A stretch of 42,871 nt of DNA from Polaribacter sp. IC066. Its GTDB lineage: Bacteria; Bacteroidota; Bacteroidia; Flavobacteriales; Flavobacteriaceae. How positions within the stretch are numbered: the first letter of the stretch is position 1; each line of letters begins with the position of its first letter. Below are positions 35,104 through 42,871 of this stretch, in pieces. Made by a program: the position numbers and the translations under genes. The notes under the pieces were generated by a model. It saw only the letters and a program-made list of their open reading frames with translations, was not told where the DNA came from and ran no database searches. The stretch spans positions 1 to 42,871 of the forward strand of contig NZ_VORR01000037.1 of NCBI RefSeq assembly GCF_007997085.1, given 5' to 3'.

Positions 35104-35600
35104 AGCTATAATGTCTTTAGACTTATATCGACAGCTATTATGTTAAAATAAATTAGGGCTTGATTAAATTGTAGCTTTATTTGAAATCGATATTTCTATG
35201 TGGGGTTTATATTGAGCACAGATGAAATATAAATTATCCCAGCTTTAGTTATAATTAGAAATGGCACCTGTCCCGATTTTTTGCGGGATGAAATTCCTGC
35301 TCACAAACGCCTGCCTGCCGGACAGGCAGGCTCAATTGCTTTTTAAAAATCAGTATGCTTCGCAGTAATGTTTTTAAACACAATTTTCCAACGCTTGCTG
35401 GAGTTTATATTGAGCGCAGTCGAAATACATAAAAGCTAATTTTTAGAAATCTTCAAAATTTGTAATATCAATGAAATTCTTGTTGTAATTATTTCTAATA
35501 ACATTTTCGTCAATTTGCTACAAGAGCATAAATTTTAAGAAAAATAAATTTCTATACACTTGTTCTATTTGGATATTAGTTTGAACTTTTTTGGTTTAGT
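35104..35600 (+). repeat. Dispersed direct repeat R1, copy 3
   Basis: Contains GTCCCGATTTTTTGCGGGAT and the CCTGCCTG/CAGGCAGG hairpin at 35310-35330. Its last ~130 bp match copy 1 closely (AAATTTCTATACACTTGTTC). Confidence 0.85.
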
Positions 35601-35639
35601 ATTTTTAATATTATGTTAAATAGAGAATCAAAATACTTA

Positions 35640-35812
35640 CTATTCATCTTTTATTATTTTCTTTTTTTACTTGACCCTTCGGCTGCGCTCGTGATAAATT
35701 CCAAAAGAAACAAAAAAGCTTGTGCAGAGCATGTCGAAGTATTAAAACTTACATGTAATTTCGGAAACAATTACGCTTCGTTTCTCTCTATTTTAGGCTA
35801 TTTAGCGTTAAG
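35640..35812 (+). repeat. Dispersed direct repeat R3, copy 2
   Basis: Shares TTTTATTATTTTCTTTTTTT-like opening, AAAAGAAACAAAAAAG, TTTCGGAAACAATTACG and TTCGTTTCTC with copy 1, interrupted by a CTTCGGCTGCGCTCG-containing insertion. Confidence 0.7.
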
Positions 35813-36120
35813 AGAATATCTGGTAGCCGTTTTTAGCTACATACTATTTGAAGCTCTATATTAGTTGGGTTTTGTATCCAAATACAATCATCTTCAGGAT
35901 CATTGCATTCGTATAGCCTATATTATTAAGTTCCACTCTCCTACTTGTTTCGCCAAAATTATATTAGGTCGTTTTGCCAACAGTAGCATCTGTATAAATA
36001 CATGCTAATTCTATGGTACCTATTATTATAAAAATTTGATTTTAATTTATCAATCATAATTAAATAGAATTTTGTCTTATTATACTTTAACATTGAGATA
36101 AACAACAAAACATTTTAAAA

Positions 36121-36618
36121 ATGGATACTATTCGGAAAAACTACGCCAATAACGAATTAGATAAAACTGACGAACAAATAATTAGACTTTTACAAAAGAA
36201 TGCGAGATTATCTAATAAACAAATTGCTGCAGAAGTTGGTATTGCAGAGTCTACTTGTTCTGAAAGGATGCGTAAATTACAGCGAAAAAAAATATTTTTC
36301 GGGTTTCACGCTATTGTTGATTCTTCTAAACTTGGTACAAATATAGAAGCCATGGTTGCCATAAAATTAACCAAAAACACAAAAGATCAAGTTGATCATT
36401 TTAAAAATGCAATGTCTTTGTTACCTGAAGTAGTGAATATTTACCATTTAGCGGGTCAGATAGATTTTCTACTTTACATTGCAGTAAGAGATAAAAATCA
36501 TTTAAGAGATTTTGTAATGGATCATGTTACAAAAGATTATGTGAAAAGTTTAGAAACTTCTTTGATTTACGATTTTTCACAAAACCCATTGTTTCCTATT
36601 TATTTAGATCATGAATAA
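36121..36618 (+). CDS. Lrp/AsnC family transcriptional regulator
   Basis: 165 residues. Winged HTH at 16-75 (LDKTDEQIIRLLQKNARLSN, then IAAEVGIAESTCSERMRKLQ) and RAM domain at 80-155 (IEAMVAIKLTKNT, IYHLAGQIDFLLYIAVRDKN). Its distance from the first Lrp protein in this window is clear at sequence level (different recognition helix). It is convergent with an aldehyde/homoserine dehydrogenase operon (72-bp gap), and Lrp-type proteins often control amino-acid catabolism, so it may sense homoserine or a related amino acid (inference). Confidence 0.87.
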   Translation: MDTIRKNYANNELDKTDEQIIRLLQKNARLSNKQIAAEVGIAESTCSERMRKLQRKKIFFGFHAIVDSSKLGTNIEAMVAIKLTKNTKDQVDHFKNAMSLLPEVVNIYHLAGQIDFLLYIAVRDKNHLRDFVMDHVTKDYVKSLETSLIYDFSQNPLFPIYLDHE

Positions 36619-36690
36619 AGGAGAAATTCTACTTAAATTATTGATTAGATTTTCTCCTCTATACTTGCTAATTGAAAAAATAAATGATGT

Positions 36691-38094
36691 TTATATTTTT
36701 AACTTGAAACAAACAACTTTGGTTTCAGACATCGCTTCAATAGCAGATTTTACGCCTTCTCTGCCTATTCCGCTACTTTTAACGCCGCCAAAAGGCATCG
36801 CATCTATTCTATAATCTGTAGAATCGTTAATCATTACACCAGCGCACTCTAGTTCGTTAATTGCTTTATGTGCATTATTAATATCATTCGTAAAAATTGC
36901 GGTATGCAAACCAAAAGGAGATTTATTACAACATGCTATCGCTTCCTCTAAATTTTTTATTTTTGAAAGCGTTACTACGGGCCCAAAAACTTCTTTGCAA
37001 TTGGCGATATCATTATTACAGTCAGCCTCTAAAATAGTGGGTACATAACAATTTCCAATTGTTTTTCCTCCGCTAATTATTTTTGCTCCATGCGCTATGC
37101 TTTCGGCAACAAACAAATCTATCTGATGCATTGATTCTTTACTGATAATAGGTCCAATATCAACACCTTCTGATAATGGTGAACCCATTTTTAAAGTAGC
37201 CGTTACTTGAGAAAAATTATTTAAAAATGAATCGTAAATAGTCTCTTCTACAAAAATTCGTTTTACACCAACACAATTTTGGCCGCTTGCAAAAAATGCT
37301 CCTGAAACACAAGATTGAACAGCGTCTTCTAAATCAGCATCAGACAAAACGATTACAGGAGAATTAGAACCCAATTCCATCACTATTTTCTTTAGACCTG
37401 CTTTTCTCTGGATAACCTTTGCTGCTTCTACTCCCCCCGTAAAACTTATCAATCTTATTCGATCATCGGCAATGAGCGCATCACCAAAGTATTCTGGAGA
37501 ACCTGTAATTATACTTAACATTTCTTTTGGTAAGCCAGCTTCAGAAAGAATTTCTCCAAACTTAATGGCTACTAAAGGTGTATAATCACTCGGTTTTAAT
37601 ATCACTGGATTTCCTGCAGCAATTGCTGGCCCTAGCTTGTGACAAATTAAATTTAAAGGATCATTAAAAGGTGTAATGGCAACAACAATACCAATTGGCA
37701 CTTTTACTTCGTACCCAACTCTGTCTTCTGAACCAGAAACAGCGTTAAACGGAATAGTGGCTCCACTTATTCTTCCTGCTTCTTCTGCAGAAAGTTGCAT
37801 GGTATTTAAAGCTCTAGTAACTTCTTTTCTTGCCTGAACTATTGTCTTTATTCCTTCTGTTGCAATGAGATTCGATAATACATCAAATTCTCGTTCCATT
37901 AGGGTTACGGCTTTTCTAAGAATTGCCATTCTTTTTGAAGCTGGCATTTTTTTACCGATTGCCTCTCCTATTTTTGCTAAATCAAGTGCATTCAACACAT
38001 CTTGCTTCGTTGACTGAGGAACTGTTCCGATTTTATCTCCAGTATAACTATTATAAACAGATACCGTACTAATGTTTTTTTTATCTATCATCAT
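36691..38094 (-). CDS. NAD(P)-dependent aldehyde dehydrogenase
   Basis: 467 residues with a complete ALDH catalytic set: E240 in MELGSNSPV and the nucleophile C274 in ASGQNCVGVKR, spaced 34 residues as usual. Further conserved blocks are ITPFNDPLN, ILKPSDYTP, ISFTGGVEAAK, EVFGPVV and PFGGVKSSGIG. It starts 10 bp after the homoserine dehydrogenase stop, so the two form an operon. That pairing suggests oxidation of L-aspartate 4-semialdehyde to aspartate, but other semialdehydes are possible. The substrate is inference; the enzyme class is firm. The start is taken at the first of two consecutive Met codons. Confidence 0.85.
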   Translation of the reverse strand: MMIDKKNISTVSVYNSYTGDKIGTVPQSTKQDVLNALDLAKIGEAIGKKMPASKRMAILRKAVTLMEREFDVLSNLIATEGIKTIVQARKEVTRALNTMQLSAEEAGRISGATIPFNAVSGSEDRVGYEVKVPIGIVVAITPFNDPLNLICHKLGPAIAAGNPVILKPSDYTPLVAIKFGEILSEAGLPKEMLSIITGSPEYFGDALIADDRIRLISFTGGVEAAKVIQRKAGLKKIVMELGSNSPVIVLSDADLEDAVQSCVSGAFFASGQNCVGVKRIFVEETIYDSFLNNFSQVTATLKMGSPLSEGVDIGPIISKESMHQIDLFVAESIAHGAKIISGGKTIGNCYVPTILEADCNNDIANCKEVFGPVVTLSKIKNLEEAIACCNKSPFGLHTAIFTNDINNAHKAINELECAGVMINDSTDYRIDAMPFGGVKSSGIGREGVKSAIEAMSETKVVCFKLKI

Positions 38095-38104
38095 GTTTTG
38101 AGGT

Positions 38105-39121
38105 TTAACGGTTAACTATCGATATAATATCATTGTACAAAGCAAAACCAGTTTCAATTTTACCTGCTCCTGATCCAACGATTGTAGTATCTCCTAAAAT
38201 ACTAGAAGTTATTTTTAAAGCATTTGTAGCATCAGAAATACCATATAATGAATTATTCATTGAAATTAGTTTAGGGCAAACTGAACCATGAACAATACCT
38301 TTATCATCCTTCCAAACGCTTCCAATTAGTTTCCATCTTTTATTATTTGCTGCTGCTTCTTTTACATCTGAAAGTGTAATTTTAGAGATTCCCTTTACGG
38401 CAATATCTTTTTGAATTAATTGCACATCAAAAACAACATTTGCCAAAATAATTACCTTAGCCAAGGTGTCTAATCCTTCCACATCACTTGTAGGGTCAGC
38501 TTCTGCATATCCTAGTTTTTGTGCCTGTGAAAGTGCATCATTATAAGACATTCCTAATTCCATTTTAGATAAAATATAATTAGATGTTCCGTTCATAATA
38601 CCACTTACAGCAGTAATATCTGAACCTAAAAGACCATTGTTTAAAACATTTATAATAGGGGTACCACTCATTACAGTTCCTTCAATTGCTAGCGTTTTTC
38701 CCTTTAGTTTAGCCAAATTAAAGATGTGTTCATAGGCTACAGCAAAAGGACCTTTATTAGTAGTAACAACATGTTTATCTGAATTTAATGCAGTTTCTAT
38801 ATGAGATATTGCTGGTTGTCCTGTTTTAATATCTGTAAAGCTAGCCTCAATGATGATATCTGCATTAATTTCTTGTATCGCTTTAGGAATGTCAAGTATA
38901 TTCTCTGATAACAAACTATAATCACCATTATTAGCATTTGTGAGCACTTTCTGCATATCTATTCCATCCGCATTAATGTGACTACCTTTCATGCTATCTA
39001 AAATACCTACAGTTTGTATTTCTAGATTTTTAGCCAGCGGTAAGACCGAGTTATTTCTTAAGATAATTTCAGCTAATCCTTGTGATACAATTCCAAATCC
39101 TACATATACTATTTTTACCAT
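38105..39121 (-). CDS. Homoserine dehydrogenase, ACT-less
   Basis: 338 residues. N-terminal nucleotide-binding GFGIVSQG, then GTPIINVLNNGLLGSDI and the family signature MNGTSNYILSKM. The active-site block GYAEADPTSDVEGLDTLAKV holds the expected catalytic Glu, Asp and Lys. There is no C-terminal ACT domain and no fused aspartokinase, unlike the usual biosynthetic enzymes of threonine/methionine synthesis. It interconverts homoserine and aspartate semialdehyde; with the aldehyde dehydrogenase 10 bp downstream a catabolic direction is plausible. ATG at 39121, with a TAGATTTG -7 element upstream. Confidence 0.85.
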   Translation of the reverse strand: MVKIVYVGFGIVSQGLAEIILRNNSVLPLAKNLEIQTVGILDSMKGSHINADGIDMQKVLTNANNGDYSLLSENILDIPKAIQEINADIIIEASFTDIKTGQPAISHIETALNSDKHVVTTNKGPFAVAYEHIFNLAKLKGKTLAIEGTVMSGTPIINVLNNGLLGSDITAVSGIMNGTSNYILSKMELGMSYNDALSQAQKLGYAEADPTSDVEGLDTLAKVIILANVVFDVQLIQKDIAVKGISKITLSDVKEAAANNKRWKLIGSVWKDDKGIVHGSVCPKLISMNNSLYGISDATNALKITSSILGDTTIVGSGAGKIETGFALYNDIISIVNR

Positions 39122-39151
39122 TTGTAATTATTTAAATTCATGTTTATGCTA

Positions 39152-39159
39152 CAAATCTA
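39152..39159 (-). promoter_or_regulatory. Probable -7 element of the homoserine dehydrogenase operon
   Basis: Minus-strand TAGATTTG fits TAnnTTTG, 30 bp before the ATG. No TTG is correctly spaced; instead an AT-rich near-palindrome (TATATATGGATATATATA) abuts it upstream and could be a regulator site. Confidence 0.45.
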
Positions 39160-40209
39160 TATATATATCCATATATAATAATTATTACCGTAAACTATTC
39201 TGTTATTATGTGTTTTTAGTAAATCATATGCGCTTGTTAATGCAAAACATATTTAAAACAAAATTTAAATCGTTCGTAAAACATTTTATGAAGCAGATAA
39301 ATTTTTAGTAGAGAATTCTGAAATATAACTTTAATGTGTTTTTTAATACAAGCTAAGTTAAAATTGAAGTCTATAGCAAGCATATAATTAGTTTTATTTT
39401 TCCATTCCACACACATTCTACTTCTCTTCTTTCGTCGCTTCTAGCAAAACGTATTCCATTACATTTTTCAAGAAAGTTTTAGAAAGAAAAAACAAAGAAG
39501 ATTATTATTTGTAAACCTTTTTATCTAAGCAAAGTAATCCCGCAATTAAAATGCGAGACAGTCTTCCATCAGTAAATTATAGGGCAAATAGTGAGTTGTT
39601 TTTGTGTATTCCGATTCGCAGGATATTTATAAATAATATCAAGTAAAATATTAAACTCGCATCAATAGAACTATACTTTTAAATAGCATTCTTTGTTAAG
39701 GTAAATTACCCGCTATATAAGTTAGACTAAAGATTTCTAATTTGCATAAGAGTCCAAAACTAAACCCGACCTCGTTATCATTTTAGTGAGAATTCAAAAG
39801 ATATGGAGCAACAAGTGTCCTATAGCCCTTTTGCGGTCTGGACACGATAGTGGCATGGCTTGTAGAATTCAATAAAATTATAAGCAGTCTAAATTTTTGT
39901 TGAAGCCTGTGCTGAACTCGATTCAGTATTCATCAATGGAAAAGAAAAATGAATAAATTACTCGTGGACATTTTATTGTTAAATTCCATACTAATTTCGA
40001 ATATAAGTATGCACTCAAATTACAAGCTAATATTAAAGTAGTATCACTTCGAGGTTAATATTTTGGAATTTATATAAAGTTTATCACACTAGTATAAAAT
40101 TACTCCGTTTATAATTTTGTAATACAGCTGCAGCTGAATATCATTTGAGATATAATTCATCAATAGTAACAAACAGATTGCTTCACAAAAGCTCGCAATG
40201 ACCAGAACT
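39160..40209. other. Intergenic region with a diverged R2 repeat
   Basis: No gene found. R2 copy 3 lies at 39402-39590. Positions 39600-40209 have short open frames only, plus a repeat-like AGATTGCTTCAC..CTCGCAATGAC stretch at about 40176-40202 near the 3' end of the hsdR pseudogene. Confidence 0.55.
39402..39590 (+). repeat. Dispersed direct repeat R2, copy 3 (diverged)
   Basis: CCATTCCACACACATTC, ACGTATTCCATTACATTTTT, TCAAGAAAGTTTTAGAAAG, GTAATCCCGCAATTAAAATG; matches copies 1 and 2 but with more substitutions. Confidence 0.7.
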
Positions 40210-42684
40210 TTACCCCACCATCCCATCAATAAAAATATTGATAAAATCTTTCATTTTCAAAATAATTCTTTCTCCAATGACACGTGCTTTTAAAATGTTT
40301 GGTCTGTTTTCTAAACATTTAAAAACGTCTTGTCTTATGGGTTCTTGACCGTTATAAGCATAACTTTCTATGAGAGAGTTGAATTGTTTTTGATCTAAAT
40401 TTTCTTCATCACAAATTTTAGACAAAGCCAATATTTTTTGTTGTTGCCAATATTTTTCGAATTCATCTTGTATCACATCAACATCACTAATATGTGGTAA
40501 ATTCTCTTCGATAAATTTTTCTATCAAGTGTTTTTTACTTCTTAATTTTACATCACCGCCTAATAAATCTAGAATTGCTTTCTTTTGTTTTTGAGCTTCT
40601 GTTTTATTAGGAGTTTTTATTTTTGAGAGTAATTGTAAAATATACACTACATTAATTTCATCTCTATGAATTAATTCTAATTCAAAATCTACATCCTCTA
40701 AAATAGAAGTTTTTTGAGTCTGATTTTGTTGCTTAACGGAATCGTAAATATCTAAATATTCACTTTTATAGTTTTCAAAAGTTTGTTCATCAATCCCTAA
40801 ATCTTCCCAATTAAAATCTACATAAGATTCTAAAACATTTTTAGCTCTTAACAATCTTCTAAATGCTTGTACAAATTGAAATTGTTGCTCCTCTCCTACT
40901 AAAGCATCTACACTTTGGTGTGTTGGCGTAATTTTCAACAATGCATGTAAAGCTTCATCAAATTTTTCTGCAACACTTTCGTAGTCTGGAACAAGAATCA
41001 TTTCGTTTGCATTTTTATTAGAAAATAATGTAATGGCTTCATCTGTAGCTTTCTTTAGATTTCTAAAACATAAAATATTTCCTTGTAATTTCTTATCGCC
41101 TAATATTCTATTCGTTCTAGAAAAAGCTTGAATAAGACCGTGGTGATGCAAGTTTTTGTCTACATATAAGGTATTTACTTTTTTCGCATCAAAGCCTGTA
41201 AGCATCATATTTAACACAATTACAATATCTAAACGGTCTTTGCCATCGTTAAAATTTTTCTTTTCTCTGTCTTTTAAACGTTTGCTAATATTCTTAAAAT
41301 AATTCTCAAACTGAACACCATCTTTTGTAGAAAAACTCGTTTGATACATGGCATTATAATCCACAATATATTCGTCTAATTTTTCTCTGGTATGGCTCGA
41401 TTTATATTTTTCTTGATCTTCTGCAACCAAAGAATACTCATTGCCTGGCAAATAATCTTGTGCATCTTCATTGGCTTCATTTGCACCATAAAAAAAGATA
41501 GTTGCTATTCTTAAATTATGATCACCAGCTAGTTTTTTCGCTTTGAAAATATCGTAATATGCAATCAGTGTTTTAATATCGCTTACTGCAAATAACGCAG
41601 AATATTCTTTAATAAAGGTTTTTGTACCATGATAGGCAATAATATAATCTGCAATTTTTTCTAATCGTCTTTTGTCTGTAAAAACTTCTTTTGTATTGAT
41701 GTGCTCCACTTGAATATCTAATACTGTTTTACCTTTTTGCTTGTAACGTCCAACATATTCGATTCCGAATTTTAAAACATTAGCATCTATAATAACATAT
41801 TTATGCAAACATTCGCCAAATAAATCTTTGGTGGTTCTTTTTCCTAAATCGTTTTTAGAAGCATTGTCTGCAAAAATTGGAGTTCCTGTAAAACCAAAAA
41901 GCTGACAGTTTGTAAAATAAGCTGTAATTAATTTATGTGTTTATTCAAATTGACTTCTATGGCATTCATCAAAAATAATGACCACTCGCCTATTCTTTAA
42001 AACTGCTAATTTCTTTTCATATTGATTTTTAGAAATGGCATTGTTTAATTTCTGAATCGTTGTTAACACTAATTTAGAATCGTCTGCCAACTGTTTTACC
42101 AAACTGTTGGTGTTTTTGGTAACGCCTACATTATCCTTTTTAAAACTATTAAACTCTTTCATGGTTTTATAGTCCAAATCTTTACGATCTACTACAAACA
42201 GCACTTTATCTACAACAGGCAAATCCATAATAATCTGACTCGCTTTAAAAGAAGTTAATGTTTTACCAGAACCTGTTGTGTGCTATATATAGGCGTTTTC
42301 TGTATTGTTTTCTACTTGCGCAACGAGCTTTTCTACGGCATAAAGTTGATACGGTCTTAATACCATTAAAATTTTATGTGTTTGGTTTCTTACAATATAC
42401 TTGGCAATCATTTTACTCAAATGATTTGGATTCAAAAAAGCAGTTGTAAAGTCTGTTAATTCTCTGCTATTTTTATTGTGAATATCAGACCAAAAAAAAA
42501 GTCTGTTTTACCGATTGTAATTTATTGTTAGCAAGGTACTTTGTATTTACGCCATTGCTTATGATAAAGAGTTGTACATATTGAAAAAGACCCCGATTAG
42601 ACCAAAAAGAATGTCTTTGATATCTATTAATTTGATTAAAGGCTTCTTTTATTTTAAACCACGCCTTTTTAGTTCTATTTGCCA
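40210..42684 (-). pseudogene. hsdR: Type I restriction endonuclease subunit R (HsdR), disrupted
   Basis: HsdR is the ATP-driven translocase and nuclease subunit of type I restriction systems. Reading 5' to 3' on the minus strand: QIELKRRGL (nuclease-domain QxxxLKRRG-type motif), a one-base loss near 42652-42655, then IKEAFNQINRYQRHSFW. A one-base gain follows in the T9 run (plus-strand A9, 42492-42500), then a TAG (42283-42285) replacing Trp just before the Walker A segment HTTGSGKT. The helicase motif [10 protein letters not shown] is cut by a TAA at 41941-41943, and the frame continues THKLITAYF with GFTGTPIF to the normal end at 40210. The 5' end is cut by an IS. The open pieces 41941-42228 and 40210-41808 are remnants of one gene. 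hsdM/hsdS are not in the window. Confidence 0.88.
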
Positions 42685-42871
42685 GGGCAAACTCACACTT
42701 TTTTTCCTTAAAAAAGCATTATAAATAGCTATTTTATAGTTGTTTAAGTTGTTTTAAAACCGTATATTATACTGATAATCAATACATTAACAGTATGAAT
42801 CCAGATAGTAAAATAATAAGTATTTTTGGTAAGTTAGAAGACCCTAGAAGCCATATAAATCAATTACATGA
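42685..42871 (+). mobile_element. Insertion sequence, ISAs1-like, left end
   Basis: HsdR homology stops abruptly at about 42684, where CAGGGCAAACTCACAC begins; CAGGG termini are consistent with the ISAs1 group (from memory, not checked). A transposase start follows at 42795. The element runs off the window, so the other end and any target duplication cannot be seen. Confidence 0.55.
42795..42871 (+). CDS. ISAs1-family transposase, N-terminal fragment (cut by window end)
   Basis: The visible part reads MNPDSKIISIFGKLEDPRSH, then INQLH. The F..LEDPR......H segment is the N-terminal motif of the ISAs1 transposase-associated domain. ATG at 42795; the frame continues beyond the window. Only ~25 residues are visible, so the family call rests on this motif. 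Confidence 0.6.
   Translation, partial: MNPDSKIISIFGKLEDPRSHINQLH

Larger units (their letters stand above)
34788..36120. other. 1.3-kb repeat-composed spacer
   Basis: Consists of R2 copy 2 (34845-35052), R1 copy 3 (35104-35600), R3 copy 2 (35640-35812) and the tail block shared with 26977-27025 at about 35930-35976. An 83-codon open frame at 35613-35864 lies inside R3 and is not considered a gene. Confidence 0.7.

Noticed and set aside
35613..35864. 83-codon open frame
   Set aside because: It lies wholly in repeat R3 copy 2 and is not preserved in copy 1 (26785-26885); the composition is repeat-derived.
38991..39308. 105-codon plus-strand frame
   Set aside because: Antisense to the start of the homoserine dehydrogenase gene and running into its promoter region; no coding signal of its own.
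39750..39900. Possible gene or transposase relic
   Set aside because: Less repetitive than its surroundings, but no frame on either strand gave a recognisable protein.
40210..41808. Stand-alone 532-residue helicase-like gene
   Set aside because: It continues in frame upstream past the internal Met to the nonsense codon at 41941-41943; it is the 3' part of hsdR.

Overview
The window looks like a chromosomal segment of a marine-type member of the Flavobacteriaceae (Polaribacter or Tenacibaculum-like; genus is inference). The DNA is very AT-rich. Genes lack Shine-Dalgarno sequences. Several genes are preceded by the Bacteroidetes promoter TTG-N19-21-TAnnTTTG. Family content also fits: a DUF6090 protein, a fused E1 alpha/beta 2-oxoacid dehydrogenase, a carboxypeptidase-regulatory-like secreted protein, and the RDD / SpoIIM / DUF4129 / DUF4350 / MoxR / DUF58 cluster.

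Layout. Positions 1-8250 hold housekeeping or single genes (type II NADH dehydrogenase, secreted protein, MtfA-like peptidase, DUF6090 protein, B12-type radical SAM protein), separated by spacers full of short dispersed repeats. Positions 8247-11871 hold a HipA-like kinase/DUF3037 pair, an XRE regulator with a palindromic operator array shared with a divergent M14 carboxypeptidase, and an Lrp regulator closed by a strong terminator. Positions 11984-15939 carry the E1 dehydrogenase, a zinc-ribbon membrane protein, an MDR oxidoreductase and a CPXCG protein. Positions 15940-18501 look accessory: tandem repeats, a large attC-like palindrome, a lipoprotein and a YbjQ-like protein. Positions 18544-26050 are core again: TruC-like pseudouridine synthase, DUF805 protein, and the MoxR/DUF58/SpoIIM operon with a divergent RDD gene.

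From 26050 onward the window is accessory. About 1-kb spacers built from recurring direct repeats alternate with modules. The first module is an AAA ATPase plus subtilisin-like protease pair of the IetAS (toxin-antitoxin / antiphage defence) type, here unusually convergent. The second is a photolyase locus in which only one photolyase frame is intact; its usual partners (TIGR03643, DUF2256, the photolyase-related DPRP protein, probably DUF2452) survive as relics with deletions, frameshifts and stops. The third is an Lrp regulator facing a homoserine dehydrogenase / aldehyde dehydrogenase operon that could convert homoserine to aspartate. The last is a type I restriction HsdR gene killed by nonsense codons, frameshifts and an IS (ISAs1-like transposase start) at the window edge.

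The most interesting points are the convergent IetAS pair bracketed by direct repeats, the XRE operator embedded in its own -7 box and repeated before the M14 gene, the readable decay histories of the photolyase and hsdR loci, the putative homoserine-catabolic pair, and the attC-like palindrome. No tRNA, rRNA or CRISPR array was recognised.
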